A stretch of DNA of 22,464 nt from a virus, in IMG/VR virus record IMGVR_UViG_3300036715_000989, positions 1 through 22,464 of that record. One strand, given 5' to 3'. Positions 1 to 6,082 of this stretch are shown here, piece by piece. The notes beneath the pieces were generated by a model. That model was given only the letters and a program-made list of their open reading frames with translations, did not search any database and was not told the DNA's origin. Numbering within the stretch: position 1 is the first letter of the stretch; each line of letters begins with the position of its first letter. A program made the translations under genes and the position numbers.

Positions 1-103
1 ATGAGATAAAGCAGAACTCGACTGCAGCTGGTTGGGTCTATTTTAGTTGTAAGAGGATAAGAGGGTTTTAAGTTACGATCCCCACAAACGCGGTTTTAAA
101 GTC

Positions 104-355
104 TCAAAAAGCCTGGTTGTCAACCAGCTTCTTGTATTCTTCCGGACGTTTCAGTTGCAGACTAAAGGCCCACAATGAAACGTGAGGTTCTACAAGTTGG
201 TACACAGTACCGCTTGCAGTCTTCACATGACCAGGCTGAGCGCCCACGATTCGTGTGGTCTTCCAATCGGCCCCGTCGAGGGTTCCGATAGCGCAAACGC
301 CACCACCGTTAAGTGGGACGATGCGGAAGTTCCGAAGAACTTTGATAGTGGTCAT
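104..355 (-). CDS. small hypothetical phage protein, leftmost gene of the leftward cluster
   Basis: An 83-residue protein of unknown function with no membrane segment or signal peptide. The start is supported by a strong ribosome binding site (AGGAGG on the minus strand, about 6 bases before ATG). It follows a leader of about 40 bases that begins at promoter-like copy 1 (395-432), so it probably has its own promoter rather than depending only on read-through from the genes to its right. The leader holds a short hairpin (GGCT/AGCC around a 4-base loop, 372-383). I do not recognise the family. Nothing gene-like is seen between position 1 and 103. Confidence 0.75.
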   Translation of the reverse strand: MTTIKVLRNFRIVPLNGGGVCAIGTLDGADWKTTRIVGAQPGHVKTASGTVYQLVEPHVSLWAFSLQLKRPEEYKKLVDNQAF

Positions 356-394
356 GATGACCTCCTGTTGGGGCTATAAAGCCGGGGTTGAGAT

Positions 395-432
395 TCGATT
401 CTCTCATTATAGATACATTGTTTTCCTCAGTT
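395..432 (-). promoter_or_regulatory. leftward promoter-like repeat, copy 1
   Basis: On the minus strand this reads AACTGAGG, 6 variable bases, then a 24-base block holding ATGTATC-TATAAT-GAGAG. The same arrangement with identical spacing recurs at 3166-3203. TATAAT (positions 411 to 406) is a perfect bacterial -10 hexamer, but nothing at the right distance resembles TTGACA; the conserved AACTGAGG lies 13 bases upstream of the -10. It stands about 40 bases before the start of the gene at 104-355 and overlaps the end of the gene at 427-687. Orientation is chosen because both copies face leftward genes. It may be used by host RNA polymerase or by the phage polymerase. Confidence 0.7.
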
Positions 433-687
433 TTTTATACCAGGAATACAACGGTACTCGTACCAAAGACCAAACAACTTTGCCTGGTCTCGAAGCAACT
501 TATCCATTGCCAGCTGCGTGGCAGCTTTGCAAAGGTCTTCCGACTGAAAACCAGAGTCCAGCACCCCTGAAAAAGTCTGGAGCTCCGAGTCTTTGTCGAC
601 CATGATGTGAACGTCAATCACAACATAGTAGTTTTCGGCGCTAGCGGACCCCGCGAGCATTGTGGACAAAATTAACCCCTTGAGCAT
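427..687 (-). CDS. small secreted protein with two cysteines
   Basis: An 86-residue protein. The first 17 residues form a clear signal peptide (Lys, hydrophobic core, then Ala-Ser-Ala before Glu18), so it is predicted to be exported. The mature part has two cysteines, Cys53 and Cys80, which could form a disulphide bond. A GAGGT ribosome site lies about 8 bases before the ATG. The start overlaps the end of the upstream gene (641-1015) by 47 bases, typical of compact phage operons. The Cys-x-Pro ending resembles that of the unrelated-looking small secreted protein at 5879-6082. Function unknown; a periplasmic role during infection is only a guess. Confidence 0.75.
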   Translation of the reverse strand: MLKGLILSTMLAGSASAENYYVVIDVHIMVDKDSELQTFSGVLDSGFQSEDLCKAATQLAMDKLLRDQAKLFGLWYEYRCIPGIKN

Positions 688-1015
688 TCTCAGTTACCTC
701 ATAACTTGCGATTACTTCGTTTGACGACAGGTGATAAAGCGCCGACCCCAGCGCTTCCTCTTTGTTTGTAGCCCTGACCTTGAAGGTCCTGATCAACCTG
801 GGGAGATTGTCTGGAACCTCCCCGACTTGGATGTCAACAGTACAGTCACCAACGTGATTGCGGTGAACTGCCCAGTCAGCAATTGGTTGCTGAAGGTGAA
901 GCAGGATAGTCCCCAGAGCTTCTTCCTCGTGGGGCACCTTGACCAGATGCGTTGACCTTGACCTTGGTTTTGACGAGGTTGTCAACGCCAACTCAACTAG
1001 ATAGTAATTCATCAT
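641..1015 (-). CDS. hypothetical phage protein
   Basis: A 124-residue protein starting at a double ATG (1015 and 1012). The open frame extends to 1072, but GGGAG 7 bases before ATG 1015 and the end of the upstream gene at 1030 favour the shorter form. Two segments of the protein look alike: a beta strand-like stretch followed by EEALG, at about residues 30-36 and 81-86 (HEEEALGT and NKEEALGS). This suggests an internal duplication of a small alpha/beta unit. No known family recognised. It lies in the middle of the leftward early-type operon. Confidence 0.7.
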   Translation of the reverse strand: MMNYYLVELALTTSSKPRSRSTHLVKVPHEEEALGTILLHLQQPIADWAVHRNHVGDCTVDIQVGEVPDNLPRLIRTFKVRATNKEEALGSALYHLSSNEVIASYEVTENAQGVNFVHNARGVR

Positions 1016-1029
1016 CACTTGACTCCCGG

Positions 1030-1251
1030 TCAGTGCAACACATGAACGTTTTTGCTTTGGGTAAAACTCCAACGCGCCATGCTCGAGTCCTTGGCCCCAC
1101 CAAGGTACTCCAGCTGGAAGCTAGGAGCCTTGTAGATTACCTTGTAACAAGGGTACCAGTAGTTCGGGTCAATCTGTGTGCTGGACAGATCAATGAGGAT
1201 GATGTCACCTACCGCCAGCTCTTTCCCGTTAACGTCATAAAGACCAGTCAT
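1030..1251 (-). CDS. small protein with YopX-like N-terminal motif
   Basis: A 73-residue protein. Its start, TGLYDVNGKELAVGDII, resembles the opening of small phage YopX-type proteins, where a Gly-Leu-x-Asp-x-Asn-Gly-Lys-x-x-x-x-Gly-Asp pattern is common; those have a small beta-barrel fold and no firmly known role. The ribosome site GGAG lies about 5 bases before the ATG and overlaps the stop of the upstream gene (1260). The rest of the protein is rich in aromatic residues. The family assignment rests on the motif only and is tentative. Confidence 0.7.
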   Translation of the reverse strand: MTGLYDVNGKELAVGDIILIDLSSTQIDPNYWYPCYKVIYKAPSFQLEYLGGAKDSSMARWSFTQSKNVHVLH

Positions 1252-1259
1252 GGTTTCTC

Positions 1260-1646
1260 CTAGGGAGTTATGGCCGCTACAAGGGCGGCAGTTGTTGCAG
1301 TTACGTAGTCTCGATTGTCAAAGGCCACGAAGTCGTACAGGCTTAGCCCACGGCTAAGAGCGCAGAGCTTTCGAGTCATTACTAGTGACCCTATCATTGA
1401 TAGAGGATTGTCAAGGCAAGAGTCAACCGCATGCACAAACTTCCGTTGCGCAAGAGCGGCAATGCCTGTAGACAAAATCACGACAGGGGGCGAGGACCGC
1501 CCCTCAATCTTGTTAATTGCAAGGGCAATCAGGTGATCGACTGGCTCGTTCAGCGCCAACAGGAAAGATTGACCGGACAGGGTTCCTGTGACCAATCGAT
1601 CCACTGCAAACTTCCGCGCTGCAGTCTCTGTCATCCTAAGAAGCAT
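1260..1646 (-). CDS. hypothetical protein, start uncertain
   Basis: A protein of about 128 residues if it begins at ATG 1646. Other starts in frame are ATG 1634 and TTG 1706; none has a convincing ribosome site at a normal distance (a TGGGG lies about 11 bases before 1646). The sequence is rich in alanine and short hydrophobic stretches (for example around AALAQRK and the C-terminal TTAALVAAI) but shows no clear signal peptide. It ends just before the ribosome site of the next gene, consistent with membership of the same operon. No family recognised. Confidence 0.55.
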   Translation of the reverse strand: MLLRMTETAARKFAVDRLVTGTLSGQSFLLALNEPVDHLIALAINKIEGRSSPPVVILSTGIAALAQRKFVHAVDSCLDNPLSMIGSLVMTRKLCALSRGLSLYDFVAFDNRDYVTATTAALVAAITP

Positions 1647-1727
1647 CGTACAACATACCCCAGATGTTTCTAGAACGGTCAACTTGTACCGTGGGAGAAA
1701 CAGCAAAGGTAAGGGGTTCTAGTAGAT

Positions 1728-1964
1728 TCAGGTCCAATCTGTTTGTCCCCCGTACAAACGTTTCCTGGGCAAGAACAGCATAGTGGCCCACAGATGCTGT
1801 TCATACGTTGTAAGCTCATAGACCTCCATCAACTGCCAAAAACGGTCAGAATACTGAAGCTTTTGCAGAATAGCCTGCCTCTCACGATAAGTCTTCTCGT
1901 TGCAGTACAACCCCCACAACGATGCCACAATCACAAGAAGCAGTAATCCAAGTATTGCAAGCAT
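1728..1964 (-). CDS. small membrane-anchored protein
   Basis: A 78-residue protein beginning with a hydrophobic segment (residues 2-19, MLAILGLLLLVIVASLWG), followed by a charged, probably helical tail rich in Glu, Arg and Gln. It is predicted to be a single-pass inner-membrane protein. The ribosome site GAGGGGAA sits 5-6 bases before the ATG, inside the end of the upstream gene (stop at 1965). Function unknown. Its closing stretch MLFLPRKRLYG resembles the residues just upstream of the next gene when that is read from TTG 1706, which may be an old local duplication or chance. Confidence 0.75.
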   Translation of the reverse strand: MLAILGLLLLVIVASLWGLYCNEKTYRERQAILQKLQYSDRFWQLMEVYELTTYEQHLWATMLFLPRKRLYGGQTDWT

Positions 1965-2141
1965 TTAGTTCCCCTCGTAGTCTTCTTCACTGACAACACG
2001 ATCATAGATCATGACCTGGTACCACGTCGAGTCTCTCGCGTAGCGTGTCTCCCCCTTTAGTTTCCAACCTCGAGCCAACAACCGATTGACTTCGTCTGCC
2101 AACTTAGGAGCTGTTGTTTCTGCCACCACCCAGTACTTCAT
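1965..2141 (-). CDS. very small protein, DUF1737-like
   Basis: A 58-residue protein starting MKYWVVAETT and continuing with a helix (LADEVNRLLARGWKL) and a strand (WYQVMIYDR). The pattern of a short strand, a helix with Val-Asn-x-Leu-Leu, Gly-Trp and a Tyr-Gln-x-Met strand matches small phage and bacterial proteins of the DUF1737 type, whose role is unknown. The start ATG overlaps the stop of the upstream gene as ATGA (2138-2141), so translation is probably coupled. The stop codon directly abuts the start of the next gene (1964). Confidence 0.75.
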   Translation of the reverse strand: MKYWVVAETTAPKLADEVNRLLARGWKLKGETRYARDSTWYQVMIYDRVVSEEDYEGN

Positions 2142-2518
2142 GGATTCAGGACCCTAGTGTCTAACTCAAAGCGCTCGGCGATTCTCTTGAATCCCTCATA
2201 CAATTTGGGCACAAAAGGCATCAACGCGTTGAGTTCATCATGGCATTCCTGGATTTCACTGAGCAAGGCTAGAGACCCCTCAAACTCCACCAGGTACTGT
2301 TTGCTCTTGCCATCGTGCATGAGGGTTGAGATACCTTTACCCTCGAAAGTCGCTACCACCTCTGGATCAAGATGCGTCAGCAACCAACCCACCCCACAAT
2401 GTCGTCCTCCTGGTCCGTTGTATTGACAAATGTTTGTTTTGAAGTCCACCGATTTGCGACCTTGGCTGACAAGTCCAAGCCAGGCAGCGTCAAACAGTTC
2501 TTGCTTAGTCTTAACCAT
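2138..2518 (-). CDS. conserved hypothetical phage protein
   Basis: A 126-residue soluble protein. It opens with a helix (KTKQELFDAAWLGLVSQGRKS) that leads to a Cys-x-Tyr-x-Gly-Pro-x-Gly-x-x-Cys-Gly-Val-Gly stretch at about residues 31-44. This kind of motif, a short Cys-Tyr-Arg/Asn-Gly loop followed by Cys-x-Val-Gly, is known to me from small uncharacterised proteins in several phages. The remainder is helical. GGGAG about 10 bases before the ATG serves as ribosome site. It is translationally coupled to the DUF1737-like gene that follows. Function unknown. Confidence 0.75.
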   Translation of the reverse strand: MVKTKQELFDAAWLGLVSQGRKSVDFKTNICQYNGPGGRHCGVGWLLTHLDPEVVATFEGKGISTLMHDGKSKQYLVEFEGSLALLSEIQECHDELNALMPFVPKLYEGFKRIAERFELDTRVLNP

Positions 2519-2551
2519 GGATTACAAGCTCCCACTTGATTCAGTTGTTCC

Positions 2552-2983
2552 CTAATGAAAGGTTTTCTTGCACTCAACGCAACGCCACCCAGACCGATCA
2601 TGCAGCTCGGCAAAGGTGTGGCCATTGCATTGATCACAGCAGTCTGGGCGGGTTGCTGAGCGAACCACAGCCAGAGCAACAGCTGCATCAGCCCGATAGG
2701 CTGCTCTCTGCTGCTCAGACACCCCCCGGCAATCATGGTCCCACAGTCGATTGAACTGCACCTCTACTAGGTGGCGCATCGACTCGGGGAACCCCGCCAT
2801 CGCTTCGGCGTCAAGCTGGGCCTCGGTGTAGCCGATGGGGAGGGCGAGGATGGCCTGCTCGCAGTCCGCAACATTCCAGTACGCCGCGCCAAGTTCTCCA
2901 CGGTCTATCTTGCCGCAAACCTCAGCCGCCTCCCGCTTCATACGTTCCGCCGCCAGCGCCATCAGTTCGATTTGTGCTGTCAT
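2552..2983 (-). CDS. hypothetical protein with C-terminal zinc ribbon
   Basis: A 143-residue protein. The N-terminal two thirds is helical and alanine-rich. The C-terminus carries Cys116-x-x-Cys119 and Cys135-x-x-Cys138, a spacing expected for a small zinc ribbon that could bind nucleic acid or a protein partner. The ribosome site GAGTGAG lies just before the ATG and overlaps the stop of the upstream gene (2987). It is the second gene from promoter copy 2, so it would be among the first made. The coding GC content looks higher here than in its neighbours. Confidence 0.75.
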   Translation of the reverse strand: MTAQIELMALAAERMKREAAEVCGKIDRGELGAAYWNVADCEQAILALPIGYTEAQLDAEAMAGFPESMRHLVEVQFNRLWDHDCRGVSEQQRAAYRADAAVALAVVRSATRPDCCDQCNGHTFAELHDRSGWRCVECKKTFH

Positions 2984-2986
2984 CTC

Positions 2987-3136
2987 TCACTCTTGAGTGG
3001 TTATGTGGTTACAGTTGAGGCATACCCCTTGTCCGGAGTCATACACCCGCGCTCCTGTCACTGGGTTAATCGGGTAGCGCACCTTGCATCTCCTACACAC
3101 CCAGGACGAAAACAGGCGTTTGAAGAAGGTCAGCAT
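2987..3136 (-). CDS. 49-residue zinc-ribbon protein, first gene of the leftward operon
   Basis: A very short gene encoding a basic N-terminus (MLTFFKRLFSSW) followed by Cys14-x-x-Cys17 and Cys39-x-x-Cys42, a compact zinc ribbon. The ribosome site AAGAGGTG lies a few bases before the ATG. It is the first gene after promoter-like copy 2 (3166-3203), with a leader of roughly 35 bases, and its stop is 3 bases from the start of the next gene, which also ends in a zinc ribbon. Function unknown; small zinc proteins of this kind are often early host-directed factors, but that is inference here. Confidence 0.7.
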   Translation of the reverse strand: MLTFFKRLFSSWVCRRCKVRYPINPVTGARVYDSGQGVCLNCNHITTQE

Positions 3137-3165
3137 GGTCACCTCTTGAAGTTTATACTAGAGAG

Positions 3166-3203
3166 TCGATTCTCTCATTATAGATACATAAAAACCCTCA
3201 GTT
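3166..3203 (-). promoter_or_regulatory. leftward promoter-like repeat, copy 2
   Basis: This is the second copy of the sequence at 395-432: a 24-base identical block containing minus-strand TATAAT (3182 to 3177) and, at identical spacing, the 8-base block AACTGAGG. The 6 bases between them differ, which argues that the two blocks are separately constrained. Downstream of the -10 the minus strand reads GAGAG, AATCGA, CTCTC, a small hairpin; in copy 1 the stem is shorter. It lies about 35 bases before the first gene of the leftward cluster. Confidence 0.75.
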
Positions 3204-3207
3204 CTCA

Positions 3208-3228
3208 CCTCTTAGCGTTAAAGAGGGA
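3208..3228. repeat. variant of the CCTCTTAGC element with hairpin
   Basis: Reads CCTCTTAGCGTTAAAGAGG, a 6-bp stem (CCTCTT/AAGAGG) with a 7-base loop. It shares its left half CCTCTTAGC with the elements at 3267, 11087 and 16450 but differs in the core (GTTAAAG rather than TATAAAG). It lies directly upstream of leftward promoter copy 2 and is followed by a G- and C-run stretch (3224-3246). It may be a diverged copy of the same site. Confidence 0.45.
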
Positions 3229-3266
3229 GGGCCGCCCCCCTGCCCCCGTTGGATAATACCCCTAGT

Positions 3267-3287
3267 CCTCTTAGCTATAAAGAAGAA
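3267..3287 (+). promoter_or_regulatory. CTATAAAG element upstream of the rightward genes (candidate phage promoter)
   Basis: This 21-base sequence beginning CCTCTTAGCTATAAAG is repeated exactly at 16450-16470, and its first 18 bases recur at 11087-11104. The core CTATAAAGAAG resembles the CTATAGAAG core of SP6-class single-subunit RNA polymerase promoters (established knowledge). It lies in the divergent intergenic region about 65 bases before the PhoH gene and points rightward. Use by the polymerase at 7383-11897 is inferred, not shown. Confidence 0.45.
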
Positions 3288-3291
3288 TGAT

Positions 3292-3312
3292 AACATATGT
3301 TAACATTATGTT
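3292..3312. promoter_or_regulatory. tandem palindromes, operator-like
   Basis: Two adjacent inverted repeats, AACATATGTT (3292-3301) and AACATTATGTT (3302-3312), share the half-site AACAT/ATGTT. The first extends to a perfect 12-bp palindrome (3291-3302). They lie between the CTATAAAG element and the start of the PhoH gene, where a repressor or activator dimer would act. No DNA-binding regulator is identified in the window. Confidence 0.45.
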
Positions 3313-3350
3313 TTGTAGTTTCTTCTCATCAATAAAAATTAAGAGGATAA

Positions 3351-4025
3351 ATGAGAAATAATCGTGATAACACCCCGTCTCATATTCAACCCAAGACTGT
3401 CAATCAAGATCGTTTGTTGAGAGCAATTACTCGTTCTCAGCTGACAATCGCCATTGGCCCTGCGGGTGTTGGTAAGACATGGTGTGCTGTTAACGCTGCT
3501 GTTAATCTCTTGTTGTCAGGTCAAGCTCGACAACTTGTTTTTACTCGAACCAATGCTCCTACTGGTCGATCCCTAGGCTTCTTTCCCGGAACTGTAACTG
3601 AGAAACTAGAACCCTGGTTGGCCCCCATGATTGGAGTAGCTCGGTCTCGTCTAGGAGCAACCAACTACGATTCAAAGGTCCACTCAGGGTCTATTGTCTA
3701 TGTCCCTCTCGAGACTATTCGCGGTACCTCGTTCGAGGACTCTGTTGTTCTTGTTGATGAAGCCCAGAATCTAGACTACGAGGAAGTCAAGGCTGTGACC
3801 ACCCGCATCGGTGAAGGGTCAAGGATGGTGTTGATGGGTGACCCCATGCAACGTGACATTCGTGACTCGGGACTGTCCGAGTTTGAGGGGCTGGTCCACC
3901 ACTACGGACTCGAGACTGAAATTCCTATTATTAAATTCACTGTTGACGATATCGTTCGTTCCGACCTAGTAGCAACTCTGGTCCGAACCTTCATGCTACA
4001 CGAAGGAGCATCCCATGGCACGTAA
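3351..4025 (+). CDS. phoH: PhoH-like ATPase
   Basis: A 224-residue P-loop ATPase of the PhoH family, common in phages and of uncertain role (suggested links to RNA metabolism and phosphate stress). Walker A is GPAGVGKT at residues 36-43, followed by the family's basic/Gly-Phe-Phe-Pro-Gly stretch (LGFFPG, 75-80), IRGTSFED (123-130), Walker B VVLVDEAQN (132-140) and the GDPMQRD motif (163-169). These are all the expected PhoH landmarks. The ribosome site AGAGGA is about 5 bases before the ATG. It is the first gene of the rightward cluster and overlaps the next gene by 11 bases. It is not a terminase: the PhoH signature motifs are specific. Confidence 0.93.
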   Translation: MRNNRDNTPSHIQPKTVNQDRLLRAITRSQLTIAIGPAGVGKTWCAVNAAVNLLLSGQARQLVFTRTNAPTGRSLGFFPGTVTEKLEPWLAPMIGVARSRLGATNYDSKVHSGSIVYVPLETIRGTSFEDSVVLVDEAQNLDYEEVKAVTTRIGEGSRMVLMGDPMQRDIRDSGLSEFEGLVHHYGLETEIPIIKFTVDDIVRSDLVATLVRTFMLHEGASHGT

Positions 4026-4317
4026 CACCTATGTACACCAATTGTCCAGTTCGACCTGGACCGAGTTGACTAACGCTGACTGCACCAAGGCGTCCATGAC
4101 CTGGCTGTCCGGTAATCAAGCCGGAGTTATTCTTGTTGTCACTACGACTGCAACCCCTCCCGCGGCTTCTGACCTTGGTCATGTGTTTCGCCCGACTGAC
4201 CCTCCACTGCACGGTCGACTGTTGACTGACCTTAACCCTGCTGTGGTTGGCAAGCGAGTGTTTGCACGAACGTTGACTGGGTCAGCCGCTGTAGTCTGGT
4301 CGGATGACTCGCTGTGA
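4015..4317 (+). CDS. small hypothetical protein, probable virion component
   Basis: A 100-residue protein rich in Thr, Ser and Val, with the composition of an all-beta domain and no signal peptide. The ribosome site AAGGAG is 6 bases before the ATG, within the end of phoH. It overlaps the portal gene start (GTGA at 4314-4317), so the two are translationally coupled, which suggests a head-related role such as a decoration or portal-associated protein. That is inferred from position and composition only; no family recognised. Confidence 0.75.
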   Translation: MARNTYVHQLSSSTWTELTNADCTKASMTWLSGNQAGVILVVTTTATPPAASDLGHVFRPTDPPLHGRLLTDLNPAVVGKRVFARTLTGSAAVVWSDDSL

Positions 4318-5882
4318 GCCTAGTTTTTCCAACCGGTCGGGTGACCGTGGGGACGCCCTGCTACGAGTACGAGTCCATGGAGTCCCTGTGGCGTCGTTCT
4401 CGTGCAGTCGTCAATGGCGAGCTGTACGCCAAGGCCCATGATGAGATCCTAGATACAGTCAACTATACAAACTTGCTTGTCCCGTTCAGCCCTCGAATGT
4501 CTCCCGAACACTACCGTTGGTATGTTTCCGAGGCCGAGCTGCCGGGGCTAGTGTCTCAGTATGCCAAGATCCTTGCTGGAGGGCTGTTGAGGAAGAAACC
4601 TCAGCTAGAGTTACCCGCGTCAGTCCCAGCAGACGCCGAGGACTGGCTGCGTAATCGGTTCACCGAGGACGGTCGGTCGTTGTTTGCGTTTCTGGACGCA
4701 GCGATCTGGGAAGAGTTGGTGACATCCCGAGGCTGGGTGTCAATTGACTTTCCTGTGGTCGAGGACTATGTTGGACTGTCGTCCCAGGACCGTGATCAAC
4801 TGTTCCCGTACCCTGTGTTGTGGCGAGCCGAGGACGTGATTAACTGGCAGACCACTCGTGACCCGGTCACGTCCAAGGTCCGGTTGTCTCGTGTTGTGTT
4901 TCGCTACCTGGTCAAGGACTATGACCCGGCTGTGTCGGTGTTCCACCCTGTGTTGAAGGTTGTTGCTGCTGACCATTACCTCGACGAGTCTGGTAACTAC
5001 ACTGTTGATACCTATCATCGTGTGGGAACCACTGTTGCTGACGTTCAATCGGGAACACTGCAGATTCCAGGGTCAGTGTCTGGCTCCGATGCCTGGCAGC
5101 TGGTGTCTCAGTCGCAACCCGTGATGGGGGGTCAGTTGGTCAACTACTTGCCTATTTACCCGCTGTCCGGGGAAGTGTCTCTCGAGATTCCTTTCTTGAC
5201 TCCTGTCATCGACCGGGAAGTGGCGTTGTACAACAAGTTGTCTCGTCGTAACCATCTGATGTACGGGGCGTCAACGTTTACTCCTGTGGTGTTCTCGGAC
5301 ATGTCGAACGAGGACTTTCAGGGTATTGTGTCCGCTGGGCTGGGTACCTGGATCAAGCTGAATCGTGAAGACAAGATCGATAGTGTTGCCACTCCCACGG
5401 CAGCGCTGTCTGACATGGAGCGATCCATTGAATCAGCTGTGGCGGACATGATGCGCATGGGGCTACGGTTGTTGTCTCCTGAGTCTGGTCACGGGTCTGG
5501 AGCTGACTCGGGTATTGCTCTCGAGATTCGTAACTCGAGTGTGACGTCTCAGTTGGCTGTGATCAACATGAAGGTCTCGACGACAATGAAGTACGTCATT
5601 GAGACTATGCTTCGTTGGAAATATGGTACTGAGCTGGACATGACAGATCTTGACTTCAAGTTGTCGAGTGACTTTAACCCTGCGCCTCTTGGTGCTGAGT
5701 GGGCGAGACTTGCTACAGAATGGTATCAGAACAGATTGATTCCCCGGTCTGTGTGGCTCGCAATTGCTAAGCAACACGATATCATACCTTCCGACTACTC
5801 CGATGATGACGGGGTGGCCGAAATTCAACAAGACGCCCTGCTTCCTGCCAACGAAAGAGTGTCAATTCAGGAGAATCAATGA
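4314..5882 (+). CDS. portal protein (DUF4055-like)
   Basis: A 522-residue protein. The N-terminal pattern, with YTNLLVPFSPRMSPEHYRWY followed by a stretch on repeated recruitment of a helix (AELPGLVSQYAKILAGGLLRKKP), and the later IALEIRNSSVTSQLAVINMK region, match portal proteins of the DUF4055 type. Portals form the dodecameric ring at one head vertex through which DNA is packaged and leaves. Length agrees with the family. The start is GTG, overlapping the previous stop. Its position before the MuF gene and the capsid module supports the call. The C-terminus is acidic and Gln-rich. The following gene overlaps by ATGA. Confidence 0.85.
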   Translation: MSLVFPTGRVTVGTPCYEYESMESLWRRSRAVVNGELYAKAHDEILDTVNYTNLLVPFSPRMSPEHYRWYVSEAELPGLVSQYAKILAGGLLRKKPQLELPASVPADAEDWLRNRFTEDGRSLFAFLDAAIWEELVTSRGWVSIDFPVVEDYVGLSSQDRDQLFPYPVLWRAEDVINWQTTRDPVTSKVRLSRVVFRYLVKDYDPAVSVFHPVLKVVAADHYLDESGNYTVDTYHRVGTTVADVQSGTLQIPGSVSGSDAWQLVSQSQPVMGGQLVNYLPIYPLSGEVSLEIPFLTPVIDREVALYNKLSRRNHLMYGASTFTPVVFSDMSNEDFQGIVSAGLGTWIKLNREDKIDSVATPTAALSDMERSIESAVADMMRMGLRLLSPESGHGSGADSGIALEIRNSSVTSQLAVINMKVSTTMKYVIETMLRWKYGTELDMTDLDFKLSSDFNPAPLGAEWARLATEWYQNRLIPRSVWLAIAKQHDIIPSDYSDDDGVAEIQQDALLPANERVSIQENQ

Positions 5883-6082
5883 CCATGACCCCTCTGTTTT
5901 TAGCTGTTTTTCTGTGGTGCACAGGTGACTCGGCAACTACTTGTAATGTATCAATTAACCCCGAGCTGCTGTCTCTAACTGACTGTCAACTGCTGCTCTC
6001 AACGCAACTAGAGTCCGCTAAGGCGGCTAACATTCCGGTGGCAACCGCTACCTGTTACCCGGACGTTGGGCAAGGAGTATAA
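5879..6082 (+). CDS. small secreted cysteine-containing protein
   Basis: A 67-residue protein. The first ~19 residues form a signal-like hydrophobic segment (PLFLAVFLWC) and the mature part has Cys22, Cys36 and Cys59. The ATG overlaps the portal stop (ATGA) and AGGAG is 6 bases upstream. The ending Cys-x-Pro resembles that of the secreted protein at 427-687, although they share little else. If Cys14 were lipidated it would be a lipoprotein, but the residues before it (FLW) do not fit a good lipobox. A small exported protein inside a head-gene operon is unusual. Function unknown. Confidence 0.65.
   Translation: MTMTPLFLAVFLWCTGDSATTCNVSINPELLSLTDCQLLLSTQLESAKAANIPVATATCYPDVGQGV

Noticed and set aside
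1-103. A further gene or tRNA at the left edge
   Set aside because: No start with ribosome site, no cloverleaf and only short frames are visible; it contains AAGAGGATAA, resembling the sequence before the PhoH start, but no ATG follows.
395-418. Reading the 24-base repeat as a plus-strand T7-like promoter (CTCATTATAG)
   Set aside because: It resembles the T7 core CTCACTATAG over ten bases, and starts at the equivalent of -17. However both copies would then drive transcription against the leftward genes, whereas the other strand has a perfect TATAAT and genes directly downstream.
3224-3250. G-quadruplex or terminator in the G/C-run stretch
   Set aside because: The runs are uneven, do not give four clear G tracts on one strand with short loops, and are not followed by a T tract in either direction.
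2771-3256. 161-codon plus-strand frame across the leftward genes
   Set aside because: It lies antisense to two well-supported small genes and through promoter copy 2. It shares RFSHYRYI with another antisense frame (255-605) only because both translate the promoter repeat.
3351-4025. Small terminase ATPase
   Set aside because: It occupies a place where a terminase might be expected before the portal, but GFFPG, IRGTSFED and GDPMQRD are PhoH landmarks and there is no nuclease domain.
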